Assembly (NCBI GenBank): GCA_009377445.1
Contig: WHUA01000001.1
Location: 966,725 to 1,030,724, forward strand
Reading direction: 5' to 3'
Source of the DNA: Alphaproteobacteria bacterium
Lineage (GTDB): Bacteria; Pseudomonadota; Alphaproteobacteria; UBA8366
DNA length: 64,000 nt
Made by a program: the position numbers and the translations under genes. Positions 27,503 to 38,587 of this stretch are shown in pieces; position 1 is the first letter of the stretch; each line of letters opens with the position of its first letter. The notes beneath the pieces are model-generated. The model saw only the letters and a list, made by a program, of their open reading frames with translations. It was not told the DNA's origin and did no database searches.

Positions 27503-29341
27503 ATGCATTGTATCGGAAAGTGTTTTGTATGGCTTTGCTGCGTTCTCGCGCTGTCGGCCGGCGGTCCGGCCTTCGCGGAGGCGGAGTGGCCTCCTGCGGA
27601 GGAAGCGGCGCCCGTTCAGGACGCACGCGGCGATAGGGAGATAGAGTATGATGCAACCATATCCGGAGTGCCGGACGGCGATCTCCACGATCTGTTGAAG
27701 TCTGCATCGCAACTCGTCGCGCTCGCCGACCGGCCTCCGGCGACGATCGCCGCGCTCGAGCGGCGCACCCAGGACGACCTCGGCCGCTTGCGCGAAGTCC
27801 TGAGGTCGGAGGGTTATTACGACGCCGCGCTCGACTACCGCTTGCAGACGGACAAGCAACCGATCGCGGTCGAGATCGAGGTCAAGCCCGGCGTCCGCTA
27901 CAAGCTGACGGCGTTTACGATCGCCTACGAAGGATCGCCGCCGCCCCGGACCGCGGCGCAGCCGTCTTTGGCGGATATCGGTGTCACGCCGGGAATGCCC
28001 GCCCGTGCGCCGGATGTGCGGACGGCGGAAAAGAAAGCCGTGGACGTGCTCCTGGCGCGCGGCTATCCGTTCGCGAAGGGGGGACGGCTCAAGGCGACGG
28101 TACGCCACGATGCGAAAGAGATGACCGTGCAGCTTCCGATCGACGCCGGACCGCCGGCGGTGTTCGGGCCCTTGCAGATATCCGGATTGAAATCCGTGCA
28201 GGAGGATTATATCCGGCGCTTGGCGGTCTGGCCCGAAGGCGAGGCGTTCGATCAGCGGAAGCTCGACGCCTTGCGTGGGACGCTCAACGGCACGGGCCTG
28301 TTTTCGAGCGTGAAAGTGACGAAGGCCGCCAAGGTCGACGGCGACGGGCGGATACCGGTGACCGCCGACGTCGCGGAGTCGCCGCATCGCTCGATCGGCG
28401 CCGGCCTGCGCTATTCGACCGACGTTGGGCCCGGCGCCGACGTGTTCTGGGAGCACCGGAATTTCTTCGCGCACAACGAGACGCTGGGCTTTTCCGTCAC
28501 CGGCGCATTGGTCGAGCAAGTCGGGCGAGCCAATTTCCGCAAGCCGGCGTTCCTTCAGCGCGACCAGGCGTTGCTGGCGAACGCGGAGATCGCGAATCGC
28601 GATACCGACGCCTTCGATCAGCAAAGCATTGCGGGAACGCTGTCGCTGGAGCGGCCGCTGTTCGAGAAGTGGAGAGGAGCGTTGGGCGTGACGGCGAGCT
28701 ACGACTTTCTCCAGGACAGCGACGGCGATCAGCGGGTCAAGCTCTTCGGCGTTCCGCTCAGCGCCTCTCGGGTCACCACGGACAGCGCGCTCAACCCGAC
28801 GCGCGGCGCCGTGATCGATTTGAGTGCGACGCCTTATGTGGGCGCGAGCGACCAGACGCTGCAGTTCTTGCGCACCTCGGCGGGCGGCTCGACATACTAC
28901 GCCGTCGACAAGGACGCCCGTTTCATTCTCGCCGGCCGGGCTCGGGTCGGCGTGATCGTCGGCGAAGCCTCTTCTTCGCTGCCCGCGGACAAGCGCTTTT
29001 ATGCCGGCGGCGGGGGGTCGGTTCGCGGTTACGAGTTTCAGAAGGTCGGGCCACTGGATGCGGACAACAATCCGCTGGGCGGCCGGACGCTTCTGGAATT
29101 GAGCGGCGAGTTGCGCATCCGCGTGACGGAGAAGATCGGCGTCGTGCCTTTCCTGGATGGCGGCGCGGTATCCGACGAGCCCTACCCGAGCTTCGACTCC
29201 GGCATGCGCTGGGCCGGCGGCTTGGGGCTTCGCTACTTCACGGATTTCGGCCCGCTGCGGCTCGACGTCGCTTTTCCCATCAATGGCAGGGATGTGGACA
29301 ACTTTTTCGAATTTTACGTAAGCTTCGGCCAGGCGTTCTGA
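27503..29341 (+). CDS. tamA: Autotransporter assembly complex outer-membrane protein TamA (BamA/Omp85 family)
   Basis: Signal peptide, POTRA-like region (GLKSVQEDYIRRLAVWPEGEAFDQRKLDALRGTLNGTGLFSSVKV), barrel with RFYAGGGGSVRGYEFQKVGP; adjacent to tamB. Confidence 0.93.
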   Translation: MHCIGKCFVWLCCVLALSAGGPAFAEAEWPPAEEAAPVQDARGDREIEYDATISGVPDGDLHDLLKSASQLVALADRPPATIAALERRTQDDLGRLREVLRSEGYYDAALDYRLQTDKQPIAVEIEVKPGVRYKLTAFTIAYEGSPPPRTAAQPSLADIGVTPGMPARAPDVRTAEKKAVDVLLARGYPFAKGGRLKATVRHDAKEMTVQLPIDAGPPAVFGPLQISGLKSVQEDYIRRLAVWPEGEAFDQRKLDALRGTLNGTGLFSSVKVTKAAKVDGDGRIPVTADVAESPHRSIGAGLRYSTDVGPGADVFWEHRNFFAHNETLGFSVTGALVEQVGRANFRKPAFLQRDQALLANAEIANRDTDAFDQQSIAGTLSLERPLFEKWRGALGVTASYDFLQDSDGDQRVKLFGVPLSASRVTTDSALNPTRGAVIDLSATPYVGASDQTLQFLRTSAGGSTYYAVDKDARFILAGRARVGVIVGEASSSLPADKRFYAGGGGSVRGYEFQKVGPLDADNNPLGGRTLLELSGELRIRVTEKIGVVPFLDGGAVSDEPYPSFDSGMRWAGGLGLRYFTDFGPLRLDVAFPINGRDVDNFFEFYVSFGQAF

Positions 29342-29350
29342 TTGCTTGCG

Positions 29351-32300
29351 ATGAAGCGCATCGCCGTCGCTATTCTCGCCGTGCTGGGCCTGCTCGCGGT
29401 CTCCGGCATCGCAAGCGTATTGTGGCTGCGGAGCGAGGGCGGCAGGGCCTGGATCGCCCAGGAGATCGGCCGCCTGGCGAGCACGCCGGGCGAGGTGCAG
29501 GTATCCGTCGGGCGGCTGGACGGCGATCTGTTCCGGCAAATCGCGCTCTCCGGGATCACGGCGAGCGATGCCGGCGGCGTCTGGCTGACGGTGCGTTCCG
29601 TCGCGGTCGATTGGCATCCATTCGATCTGCTGTTTGGCAGGCTGACGCTCGACCGCGCCGATATCCGCGAGGCGACGGTGCATCGACTGCCCGAGACGGC
29701 AGCCTCTGCCAAGGAGCCCACCCTCGCCGAACGGCTCGATACCCTCCGCAGCCTTCCGGCAATCCGCATCGCGCGCATCAGCGTCGAGGACTTGACGCTC
29801 GGCGAGCCGGTGCTTGGCGAGCATGCGGCGTTGCGGGTCGCCGGGCGCGTGGAATCGGAAGCGGCGGCGATGGTTCGCGGCGCGCTTTCGATCCGGCGCG
29901 TCGACGGCCACGCCGGCAGCCTGGAAGCCAAGGGCGAGTACCGCGCGTCGGGCGATGCGCTGACCTTGGACGTGACGCTTGCCGAGCCGTCTGGCGGGTT
30001 GCTCGCGCGCGTGCTCGACATTCCGGATCTGCCGCCGCTGAACGCGGAGGCGAAGGGCGGCGGCGCGCTGTCGGACTGGCGGGGACATGCGGCGCTTTCC
30101 TTCGAGCGCGCGGCATCGATGCGCGCCGACCTGGCGATCCGCCACGCGACAGCGACGGCCTTCGACATTACCGGAACCGCGACGATCCCGGACGGCGGCA
30201 GCGGCTTCCTCCGGCGCATCGCTTCCGGCGAGCACCGGTTCCGCGCCGCCGGCAGCTACGCGGACGCCGCCGTCACGCTGTCGCAGTTGCAATGGACGGC
30301 TTCGGCCTTCGATCTTGCCGCCACCGGGACGCTGCAGCTCGACGATCTTGCGATAGACGGGCGCGCATCGATGCGGACGACCGGCGGCACGCCGTTGACG
30401 CTGACGCCGGCGGGCGCGACGGTCGGCGCCTTGACCGCCGAGGCGACGGCATCGGGCCGATTGCCCGCGCCCGATCTGCGGCTGAGCTTCGACGCGAACC
30501 GCCTGTCGGTGCCGGACGTCGTTGCGGCCGACGCCGCCGGTGCGTTCACCTTCAAGCCGGACAGCCGGGAAAGCGGCCGGCTCGAAGGGTCGGCGACGCT
30601 CAAATCGGCGGTTTGGACAGGCCGGCCGGCCGTTCAGGCGCTGCTGGGCGGCGAGGCAGCGTTGCAGATCGCCGCCCTGGTCGACGATCGCTACTCCGAG
30701 CTGCGCGTCGAAACCGCCCGGATCTCCGCGCGGCCTGGCGCGCTGTCCGGCAATGGCCTGTTCAACTGGGACAGTGGCGACGGCACCGCCAAGGCGACCC
30801 TCACGATTCCGGATCTTGCAGCGTTCCGGCCGACGGTGGGCATGCCGCTGGCAGGCCGCGCCTCGATCTCTCTCGACGCTGCCGTGCGCGGCTTCGGCGC
30901 TTCGGCGACCGCTGCGATCACCGGCAAGGCGGCGGATCTCGCGCTGGGCAGCGCGCTTGCCGAAGCCGTGCTGGCGCGCGATGCGGACCTCGCCGCGGCG
31001 CTGTCGCTGACGAATGGAAAGCTCGATGCGAAACGGGTCGTCGTGAAATCGGGCGCCGCCCAGGTGCAACTCGACGGCACGCTCGATACCGCGAGCCGCG
31101 CCGTTGCCGCCGCCTATCGCATGAGCATCGGCGGCGCCAAGCCGATTTCATTGGCCGATGGCGTCGTGGCCGCTTGCGCCTGCCGTGCATCGGGGCAGCT
31201 TCGCGGAACGCTGGACGAGCTCGGCGTCACGGGCAGCCTTGCCGTCCAGACCCTGCGCCTGAGGGACATCGCGCTGCGCGCGCTGTCGGCGGAATACGAC
31301 ATTGCGAATCTGACGGGCGAGCCCGGCGGTACGGTCAAAGTGAAATCGGAAACGCCGGTCGGCACCGCGACGGCGCAGACGAAGGTTGCGCTCGCGCAGG
31401 ATCGCCTGCGGCTCAAAGATCTGCAGGTGGAAGGCGGCACGGCGCGGCTGCGCGGCACCCTCGACGTGCCGTTTTCGGATGCGCCGGTCGCCGGCGACTT
31501 GGGGATCGAGATCGCGGACCTGACCGCCTGGCTTGCGGCGGCGGGCCTCGACGGGACGGGCAAGGCGAGCGCGCAGGTCAAGCTTCGCGCCGACGGAAAG
31601 CGCCAATCCCTCGACGCTGCCGCGAAGGTCGATGGGCTGCGTTTCCGCGGCGGTCCCGGCGCGCCGGTGGTGTCGGTCGAGCAGGCGGCGGTCGATGCGA
31701 CGGCGCGGGATCTGCGCGCCGGCAGCGGGAACAAGATCGAGCTGCGGATCGCGAAGGCCGGCGTCGGCGCGGCGGCATTCGAACGGATCGTCGCGACGGC
31801 CGAGGGCTCGCTGACCCAGGCGAAGCTGTCGCTGGCGGCGAAGGGAGACTGGAAAGGCCCGTTGGCGGCGGATGCCTCGGCCGAGTACTCGGAAAAGGCA
31901 GGCCGGCGCGCGCTCGATGTCGCGACGTTCCGGGGCACGCTCGTCGGCGAGAAGTTCTTGCTGCAGCAGCCGCTGCACCTCGCCTGGGCGGATACGGGAT
32001 TCACGGCCGAGCCGCTCGCCTTGAGCTTCGGCGAGGCGCGGCTGACCGGCCACATGCGCACCGGCAGAAGGGACGCGGATATCTCGCTGGCGGCTGCCGG
32101 CGTTCCGCTGAAGCTGATCGACCGCTTCTGGCCGCTGGGGCTCGACGGCAAGGCGGAAGCGGCGCTGACGCTCAAGGGGCCGTGGCCGGAGCCCGTGGGC
32201 AAGCTCTCGCTCTCGATTCCAAGCCTCCGTTTCAATGGCGAGGCGGATGCGCCGGCGATGTCCGTCGGACTAGACGGCGATTGGCGGCGCGGACGCCTGG

Positions 32301-33706
32301 CGCTCGACGGCAAGATCGACGCCGGCAGCGGCGACCCGTCCGTCGTCGAAGCATCGATCCCGCTGCGCCTGGAGGGACCGGGCTGGAATTTCTCCATGCC
32401 GCGCGAGCAGCCGGTTTCGGGCACCCTTCGCTGGGCGGGAGAAACCGCGAAGCTGTGGCGGTTCGTGCCGGCGACCGAGCATCTCCTGCGCGGGCCTGGA
32501 AAGATCGACATGAAGCTTGTCGGCACGTTGGCGCGGCCGGCGCTCGAGGGCTCGATAGCCATCGCCAACGGTTATTACGAGAGCCTGGAATACGGGACCG
32601 TCTTGCGGCCGCTCGACCTCGCCATTGCGTTCGACGGCAGGCAGGCGCGGATCGCGCGCTTTTCGGCCGGCGACGGCGGCGAGGGAAAGCTCGACGGCGC
32701 CGGCACGATCGCGCTCGATCCCGAAGCGGGATTCCCATTCGACCTGTCGGCCAAGCTCGACAAGCTCACCGCGGTCCGGCGCGACGTTGTCGAGGCGTCG
32801 GCGAGTGGAAATATCAAGATCGCCGGATCGCTGCGGAAGGCGCGGATCGAAAGCGCAATCACGACGGAGCTGGTCGAGATCCGCGTGCTCGACCGGCTGC
32901 CGCCGGAAGTGGTGACGCTCGATGTCGTCGAAGTAGGAGGCGCCGGCACGCTGCCGCCGCCGAAGAAGGTGGATAGCGCGCCGCCGTTCGATGCGGACCT
33001 CGCCATCGATATCGCCATGCCGCGGCGGGTCTTCGTGCGCGGGCGCGGCATCGATTCTGAGTGGAAAGGCAACATCAAGATCGGCGGCACGGCAAGCAAG
33101 CCCGCGGTCGCCGGCTACCTGGCGCTCGTGCGCGGGCAGATGACGGTGGTCGGCAAGACCTTCCACCTCAGCGACGGCAGCCTGTTCCTGCCCGAAGACG
33201 CCGGCGGCGAGCCGGAGATATCGGTTGCCGCCGTCTACAGCGCACGCGACCTGACCGTCCGCGCGCAGGTCGAGGGGCCGGTCTCCACGCCCAAGATCAC
33301 GCTGTCGTCCACGCCCTCGCTGCCGCAGGAGGAGATCGTCTCGCATGTCCTGTTCAACAAGAGCGCATCGAATCTCAGCGTCTACGAGGCGGCGCAGCTC
33401 GGCCTCGCCCTTGCCGAGCTGACCGGCGCCGGAGGAAGCGGCGGCGTGCTGGATTTCGTCCGCAAGACCATCGGTGTCGACACGCTTCAGATCGAATCGA
33501 CCGAGACGTCGAAAGGCAGCGTCCCCGTCGTCGGCGCCGGAAAATATCTCACCGACGACGTCTATGTCGGCGTCAAGCAGGGCGCGACGCCGGATTCCAG
33601 CTCGGTCGGCGTCGAGGTGGAGCTCACCCCCAATATCAGCGTCGAGAGCGAGGTGAAGCGCAGCGGGCAAAGCGACGTCGGCGTGAAGTTCAAGCTCGAC
33701 TATTGA
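29351..33706 (+). CDS. tamB: Translocation and assembly module inner-membrane protein TamB
   Basis: About 1450 aa, N-terminal TM helix, beta-rich body, C-terminal DUF490 region LPQEEIVSHVLFNKSASNLSVYEAAQLGLALAELTG...VEVELTPNISVESEVKRSGQSDVGVKFKLDY. ATG 29351 (ORF track starts at TTG 29342). Confidence 0.93.
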   Translation: MKRIAVAILAVLGLLAVSGIASVLWLRSEGGRAWIAQEIGRLASTPGEVQVSVGRLDGDLFRQIALSGITASDAGGVWLTVRSVAVDWHPFDLLFGRLTLDRADIREATVHRLPETAASAKEPTLAERLDTLRSLPAIRIARISVEDLTLGEPVLGEHAALRVAGRVESEAAAMVRGALSIRRVDGHAGSLEAKGEYRASGDALTLDVTLAEPSGGLLARVLDIPDLPPLNAEAKGGGALSDWRGHAALSFERAASMRADLAIRHATATAFDITGTATIPDGGSGFLRRIASGEHRFRAAGSYADAAVTLSQLQWTASAFDLAATGTLQLDDLAIDGRASMRTTGGTPLTLTPAGATVGALTAEATASGRLPAPDLRLSFDANRLSVPDVVAADAAGAFTFKPDSRESGRLEGSATLKSAVWTGRPAVQALLGGEAALQIAALVDDRYSELRVETARISARPGALSGNGLFNWDSGDGTAKATLTIPDLAAFRPTVGMPLAGRASISLDAAVRGFGASATAAITGKAADLALGSALAEAVLARDADLAAALSLTNGKLDAKRVVVKSGAAQVQLDGTLDTASRAVAAAYRMSIGGAKPISLADGVVAACACRASGQLRGTLDELGVTGSLAVQTLRLRDIALRALSAEYDIANLTGEPGGTVKVKSETPVGTATAQTKVALAQDRLRLKDLQVEGGTARLRGTLDVPFSDAPVAGDLGIEIADLTAWLAAAGLDGTGKASAQVKLRADGKRQSLDAAAKVDGLRFRGGPGAPVVSVEQAAVDATARDLRAGSGNKIELRIAKAGVGAAAFERIVATAEGSLTQAKLSLAAKGDWKGPLAADASAEYSEKAGRRALDVATFRGTLVGEKFLLQQPLHLAWADTGFTAEPLALSFGEARLTGHMRTGRRDADISLAAAGVPLKLIDRFWPLGLDGKAEAALTLKGPWPEPVGKLSLSIPSLRFNGEADAPAMSVGLDGDWRRGRLALDGKIDAGSGDPSVVEASIPLRLEGPGWNFSMPREQPVSGTLRWAGETAKLWRFVPATEHLLRGPGKIDMKLVGTLARPALEGSIAIANGYYESLEYGTVLRPLDLAIAFDGRQARIARFSAGDGGEGKLDGAGTIALDPEAGFPFDLSAKLDKLTAVRRDVVEASASGNIKIAGSLRKARIESAITTELVEIRVLDRLPPEVVTLDVVEVGGAGTLPPPKKVDSAPPFDADLAIDIAMPRRVFVRGRGIDSEWKGNIKIGGTASKPAVAGYLALVRGQMTVVGKTFHLSDGSLFLPEDAGGEPEISVAAVYSARDLTVRAQVEGPVSTPKITLSSTPSLPQEEIVSHVLFNKSASNLSVYEAAQLGLALAELTGAGGSGGVLDFVRKTIGVDTLQIESTETSKGSVPVVGAGKYLTDDVYVGVKQGATPDSSSVGVEVELTPNISVESEVKRSGQSDVGVKFKLDY

Positions 33707-33722
33707 ACGACTGTTGCAGCCG

Positions 33723-34511
33723 CTATTTCCTGCGTGCGCGCAGCTTTGCCAGTCCCGCCTCGACCATGCGCTTCGGTTCGTCGCTTTCATAGGCCTTGCC
33801 CATGCAGCGAATGCCTTCGGCGATGGCGTCGGTGACCGGCATGCTTTCCCAGCTTCGCACCAGCTCCTTCTGCAGGCGGATGGCGCGCGGCCCGGACTCG
33901 ACGATCGCCGCGACCCATTCCTCGACGGCGGCGTCGAGTTCGCCGGGCGCGACCACCTTCTCGACCAGTCCCCAGGCGAGCGCAGTCGCGGCGCCGATCG
34001 TCTCGCCCGTGTAGACGAGCGTTTTCGTCTTCCCCCAACCAATGAGCTGCGGCAGGAGCGCCGCCTCCACGACCGACGGCACGCCGAGCTTGACTTCCGG
34101 CATGCCGAAGACGGCGGTGTCGGCGGCGACCCGCATGTCGCAGGCAGCCGCCAGCTCCAGTCCCGCGCCGAAGCAAGGGCCGTTGACGCGTGCGATGACG
34201 GGCACCGGCAGGTCGCGGCACACCTTGCAGACGCCGTGCACCAGGGTGAGGAACGCGCGCGCCGAGGCCGGGTCCAGCTCCTTCAGTTCCAGCATGTTCG
34301 CGCCCGCCACGAAGGACTTTCCCCCCGCGCCGGTCAGCACCATGACCCGCAAATCGGCGTCCGCGCCGAGCGCGGTTACTTCGGCGATGAAGGCGCGCAT
34401 CAAGTCCGCGCCGAGGCAGTTGAGCTTCGCCCGGTTGTCGATCGCGACATAGGCGACGCGCCCTTCTTTCCTCTCCTCGACCCTGACGTCCACTTTCCAC
34501 GGCTCGGCCAT
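33723..34511 (-). CDS. Enoyl-CoA hydratase/isomerase family protein
   Basis: VAYVAIDNRAKLNCLGADLMRAF...FVAGANMLELKELDP...GPCFGAGLELAAACDMRVAADTAVFGMPEVKLGVPS. Confidence 0.94.
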   Translation of the reverse strand: MAEPWKVDVRVEERKEGRVAYVAIDNRAKLNCLGADLMRAFIAEVTALGADADLRVMVLTGAGGKSFVAGANMLELKELDPASARAFLTLVHGVCKVCRDLPVPVIARVNGPCFGAGLELAAACDMRVAADTAVFGMPEVKLGVPSVVEAALLPQLIGWGKTKTLVYTGETIGAATALAWGLVEKVVAPGELDAAVEEWVAAIVESGPRAIRLQKELVRSWESMPVTDAIAEGIRCMGKAYESDEPKRMVEAGLAKLRARRK

Positions 34512-34521
34512 CGAATTTGCC

Positions 34522-35331
34522 TCAGACCGGCGAGTTCGGATCGAAGACCGGCTTCCGCTTTTCGAGATGGGACTTGAGTCCTTCGCGCACCTCGGAGCCG
34601 GCGAAGCCCAGCATCTCGAGCGCGGTCGAGGCGTCGTAGGCCGGGCCCATCATGCGGTACCAGTTGTTGAGCGCGTATTTCGTCCAGCGGATGGCGCTCG
34701 GCGCGCCGGCGGCGAGCCGCTTGGCGATCTCCAGCGCCTTGTCTTGCAGCTCCTCGTCCGGCACGCAGAGCGAGACGAGGCCGTATTTCTCGGCGGTCTC
34801 GCCGTCGACCGGCTCGCACAGCATCAGCAGGTACTTCGCCTTCGCCATGCCGCAGAGCAGCGGCCAGTTGATCACTGCGCAGTCGCCCGCGGCGACGCCG
34901 AGGCGTGTGTGGCCGTCGACGATCTTGGCCGCCTTGCCGGCGATCGAGATGTCGGCGAGCAGCGCCGCCACCAGGCCCGCGCCGACCGCGACGCCGTTGA
35001 TCGCCGAAACGATCGGCTTGTTGCAGTTGATGATGTTGTAGACGAGGTCGCGCGCCTCCTTCCAGGCGCGGATGCGCGCGGTCTCGTCGTTCATGTTCGC
35101 CTCGATCATCCCGAAGTCGCCGCCCGACGAGAACGCCTTGCCCTTGCCGGTCAGGATGACGGCGCTGATCTCCGGATCGTCGTCGATGTCGCGCCAGATG
35201 TAGGTAAACTCGCGGTGCCCGACCGCGTCGAGCGAGTTATAGGTCTTCGGGTTGTTCAGCGTGATGCGCAGCACCCGGTCGGCAGGGCGGTCGAACTCGA
35301 ACTTGGTGTATTTGCTGTAGCGGTCGGTCAT
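34522..35331 (-). CDS. Enoyl-CoA hydratase/isomerase family protein
   Basis: [23 protein letters not shown]...[15 protein letters not shown]...[24 protein letters not shown] at 35331. Confidence 0.94.
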   Translation of the reverse strand: MTDRYSKYTKFEFDRPADRVLRITLNNPKTYNSLDAVGHREFTYIWRDIDDDPEISAVILTGKGKAFSSGGDFGMIEANMNDETARIRAWKEARDLVYNIINCNKPIVSAINGVAVGAGLVAALLADISIAGKAAKIVDGHTRLGVAAGDCAVINWPLLCGMAKAKYLLMLCEPVDGETAEKYGLVSLCVPDEELQDKALEIAKRLAAGAPSAIRWTKYALNNWYRMMGPAYDASTALEMLGFAGSEVREGLKSHLEKRKPVFDPNSPV

Positions 35332-35359
35332 GGTGCACTCCGATTGGTATGGGCTGCGG

Positions 35360-36550
35360 TCAGGGGCGGGATTGCTCGGTCCCGGAAGCCTCGGCGATCG
35401 CGGCGGCATCGTAGCCGAGTGCCGCGAGAACGGAAGCGGTATGCTCGCCGAGCGTCGGCGGATCGAGCCGGATGCTGCCGGGCGATTTCGTGAACTCCAC
35501 CGGAATCGCCGTCATGACGGACGGGCCGGCGGCCGGGTGGTCGTAACTCCGGAAGAACCCGGTTTCCCGGAGATAGGGATCGTTCGCCAGTTCCGACAGC
35601 TTCGTGACGGGCCCGTTCGGGATGCCGGCGGCCGTGAGGCGCTCATGCCATTCGGCGCTCGGGCGCTTGCGGAACTCGTCCGCGACGACGGAATAAAGGG
35701 CGGTAATGTTTTCCGCGCGCAGCGCCAGCGTGCGAAAGCGCGGGTCGTCCAGCAGCTCGGGCCGGCCCATGGCGCCGAACATGCGCCGCCACTGGTCGTT
35801 GGTGACCGCGAGCAGGCAGACATGGCCGTCCTTGGTGGCGAACGGACGCCGGTGCGGCGAGAACATGCGGGCGTAGCCCGGCGCGTCGGCGGATGGATCA
35901 AGGAAGTCCGTCCACAGATGCTCCATCAGATTGAAGGACAGCATCGTGTCGAGCATCGGCACATGCACTTCCTGGCCTTCGCCGGTGCGCTCGCGGCTGA
36001 ACAGCGCCATCCCGATCGAGGACGCCAGGGTATGGCCGCAAAACTTGTCGGCGATCGCCATCGGCACGTAGCGCGGCTCGCCGTTCGCGCGCTCGACCAT
36101 GGCGACGACGCCGCTCTCGCCCTGGATGACGTCGTCGAAGGCGGGGCGCTCCCGATTGCTGCTGCCGGGGCGGTACCCCGGCGCGAAGGCATAGACGATG
36201 CGGCGGTTGCGCGCCGAAACCGCCGCGTAGGACACGCCGAGCCGGTCGGCCGATCCCGGGCGCAGGCTGTGCACGAAGACGTCGGCGGTCTCGACCAGCC
36301 GCATCAGCGCTTCGAGCCCCGCGGGCCGGCGAAGGTCCAGCACGACGCTGCGCTTGTTGCGGTTAAGGCTCATATACATCGCCGCCATGCCCGGCGCATT
36401 CGCGGGCCCGAGCTGGCGCATCGGGTCGCCGTCGGGCGTCTCCACCTTGATGACGTCCGCGCCCATGTCACCCAGGATCTGGGTCGATACCGGGCCCAGC
36501 ACGTTGATCGTGATGTCGATGATGCGTATGCCGGCGAGCGGGCCGCTCAT
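35360..36550 (-). CDS. CaiB/BaiF family (type III) CoA-transferase
   Basis: [50 protein letters not shown]...[21 protein letters not shown]. Confidence 0.95.
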   Translation of the reverse strand: MSGPLAGIRIIDITINVLGPVSTQILGDMGADVIKVETPDGDPMRQLGPANAPGMAAMYMSLNRNKRSVVLDLRRPAGLEALMRLVETADVFVHSLRPGSADRLGVSYAAVSARNRRIVYAFAPGYRPGSSNRERPAFDDVIQGESGVVAMVERANGEPRYVPMAIADKFCGHTLASSIGMALFSRERTGEGQEVHVPMLDTMLSFNLMEHLWTDFLDPSADAPGYARMFSPHRRPFATKDGHVCLLAVTNDQWRRMFGAMGRPELLDDPRFRTLALRAENITALYSVVADEFRKRPSAEWHERLTAAGIPNGPVTKLSELANDPYLRETGFFRSYDHPAAGPSVMTAIPVEFTKSPGSIRLDPPTLGEHTASVLAALGYDAAAIAEASGTEQSRP

Positions 36551-36554
36551 GCCG

Positions 36555-37031
36555 CTAGTGCTCCGCCTTGGCGTCGCGGCACTTGATCATGCGCAGCGGC
36601 GTGTAGGTGATGGCGACCGTGCCGTCCTGCTTGACGATCCGGTTGCGGGTCCGCACGAGGCCGCGCCCCGGACGGCTTTGGCTCAGCCGCGCCTCGACGA
36701 CCTCGCACTCGACGTGAACCGTGTCGCCGGCGAAGACCGGGCCCTCGATCTTCAGCTCCATGCCGAGGAAGGCGTAGCCTGTATGCTGCATGGTCGCCTG
36801 CACGAGCAGCCCTTCGGCGAAGGAATAGACCAGGGAACCCGGCGCGACGCGCCCCTTGATGTCGGACTCGCTCTCGAGGAACTCGATATTGGTGAACAGG
36901 ACCTCGACCATGCCGGTGCAGTTGATGAAGTTGGTAATGTCCGCTTCCGTCACCGTGCGGCCGATGGTCTTGAACTTCCGTCCGACCGGAAGATCCTCGA
37001 AGAAAAAGCCTAGTCCTACGGTTTCCATCAT
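36555..37031 (-). CDS. MaoC family dehydratase
   Basis: FFEDLPVGRKFKTIGRTVTEADITNFINCTG...VAPGSLVYSFAEGLLVQ...VFAGDTVHVECEVVEARLS. Confidence 0.92.
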   Translation of the reverse strand: MMETVGLGFFFEDLPVGRKFKTIGRTVTEADITNFINCTGMVEVLFTNIEFLESESDIKGRVAPGSLVYSFAEGLLVQATMQHTGYAFLGMELKIEGPVFAGDTVHVECEVVEARLSQSRPGRGLVRTRNRIVKQDGTVAITYTPLRMIKCRDAKAEH

Positions 37032-37043
37032 TGCTCCCTTTGT

Positions 37044-38198
37044 TCAGCGGCTCGCCCTGCCCAGCACGGCATTGGCGATGATATTGCGCTGGATCTGGTT
37101 GGTTCCTTCGACGATCTGCAGCACTTTCGCGTCGCGGAAATAACGGTTGATCGGATAGTCGGCCGAGATCCCCGACGCGCCGAAAAGCTGCACGGCGTCG
37201 GTGGCGACCGTCATCGCCGTATCGCTGGCGAAGCATTTCGCCATGGCGACGATCGGCGCAAGCTCCGTGCCGGTGACGCCGGCATCGACCATCGCCGCCG
37301 CGCGATAGACCAGGTTGCGCGCCGCCTCCGTCTGCATCGCCATGTCGGCGATCATCCAACGCACGCCCTGGAAGTCGGACACCGTCTGCCCGAACAGGTG
37401 GCGGTTCTTGATGAAGTCGACGGAATGGTCGATCGCGCCTTGCGCCAGGCCGACGCCGCGGGCGCCGATCAGCGGCCGCGACTGGTTGAACGCTTCCATA
37501 ACGATCTTGAACCCGCCGCCCTCGGGTCCAAGACGGTCCGTTTCCGGCACGAACACTTCGTCGAGGAACAACGGGCAGGAGGGGACGCCGCGGGCGCCCA
37601 TCTTCTCCTCCTTGCGGCCGATCTCGAATCCCTTTGCGCCGCGCGGGACGATAAACAGGTTGATGGCGCGGGCGGAGCGCTCCTCGCCCGTTCGTGCGCC
37701 GACCAGGATGATGTCCGAGACCGGCGCGTTGGTGCACCAGATCTTGGCGCCTCTCAGGCGGTAGCCGCCGTCCACCTTGCGGGCGCGGGTGCGAATGCCG
37801 GCGATGTCCGAGCCGCTCTGCGGCTCCGTCGTCGAGATCGCGGCGCGCAGCGCGCCGCTGGCGAGGCCGGGCAGGAAGCGCTTCTTCTGCTCCTCCGTTC
37901 CGCCGGCGAGGATCGCGCCGAACGGCGTCCATTGGACCAGCAACAGGTAGGCCGTGTTGTAGCAGACGCGGCCGAGCTCCTCGATCGCGATGCAGGCCGA
38001 CAGCATGCTGCCGTTGCCGCCATAGGCCGGCGGGAAGGGTAGCGTGAACAGGCCGAGCTCCCGCAACAGGTCGTACATGTCCTGCGGATACTCTGCGGTC
38101 CGGTCGATGGCGTCCGCCCGTGGCGCGACCCGCTCCCGCGCGACCCGCCGCACCAGATCCTGCACCTGACGCTGATCCTCGTTCAAAGCGTAGGTCAC
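37044..38198 (-). CDS. Acyl-CoA dehydrogenase family protein
   Basis: YALNEDQRQVQDLVRRVARERVAPRADAIDRTAEYPQD...ISTTEPQSGSDIAGIRTRARK...QLFGASGISADYPINRYFRDAKVLQIVEGTNQIQRNIIANAVLG; GTG start 38198 likely. Confidence 0.94.
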   Translation of the reverse strand: MTYALNEDQRQVQDLVRRVARERVAPRADAIDRTAEYPQDMYDLLRELGLFTLPFPPAYGGNGSMLSACIAIEELGRVCYNTAYLLLVQWTPFGAILAGGTEEQKKRFLPGLASGALRAAISTTEPQSGSDIAGIRTRARKVDGGYRLRGAKIWCTNAPVSDIILVGARTGEERSARAINLFIVPRGAKGFEIGRKEEKMGARGVPSCPLFLDEVFVPETDRLGPEGGGFKIVMEAFNQSRPLIGARGVGLAQGAIDHSVDFIKNRHLFGQTVSDFQGVRWMIADMAMQTEAARNLVYRAAAMVDAGVTGTELAPIVAMAKCFASDTAMTVATDAVQLFGASGISADYPINRYFRDAKVLQIVEGTNQIQRNIIANAVLGRASR

Positions 38199-38587
38199 GG
38201 CGATCCTCTCGTTGCCGGCCCCCTCCGGGGCGGGAAGCCTCGGGCGATTGTGGGTAAGGCAGGCGGAGCGTGTCAACGCGCGCCCGGAGGCCGGGTTGCC
38301 GGAAGTCGAGGCAGAAACATGAACATACCTAATTGAAAAATATATATTATTATCGGAAATGGCCGTTTGGCCCGGCTTCCGCGGCGGGTGGCGCCGGGAA
38401 AGGAAAAAACTTTGCCGCGCCAGCCCCCTGGCCGCCGCTTGAAGACTTCCTTAACGGTTTCTTGACACTATCGGCAGCGGAAGACGTCCCGGATCCTCTA
38501 TTGCCGCATGGCTGACGGAATCCGCGGAAAAATGCGGCGACCGGATCCCGGCCGCGCCAACTTCGCGAAGGACGAGCAAGTCAGTCG

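Noticed and set aside
27500-31069. 1189-aa minus-strand ORF antisense to tamA/tamB
   Set aside because: Arg/Ala/Gly-rich translation with no recognisable domain; an artefact of high GC opposite genuine tamA/tamB.
28669-32976. 1435-aa plus-strand ORF overlapping tamA/tamB in another frame
   Set aside because: Low-complexity R/G/A composition; the tamB frame (29351-33706) has clear TamB features.
38333-38515. 60-aa ORF in the AT-rich region before the coiled-coil gene
   Set aside because: No Shine-Dalgarno, no domain, intergenic composition.
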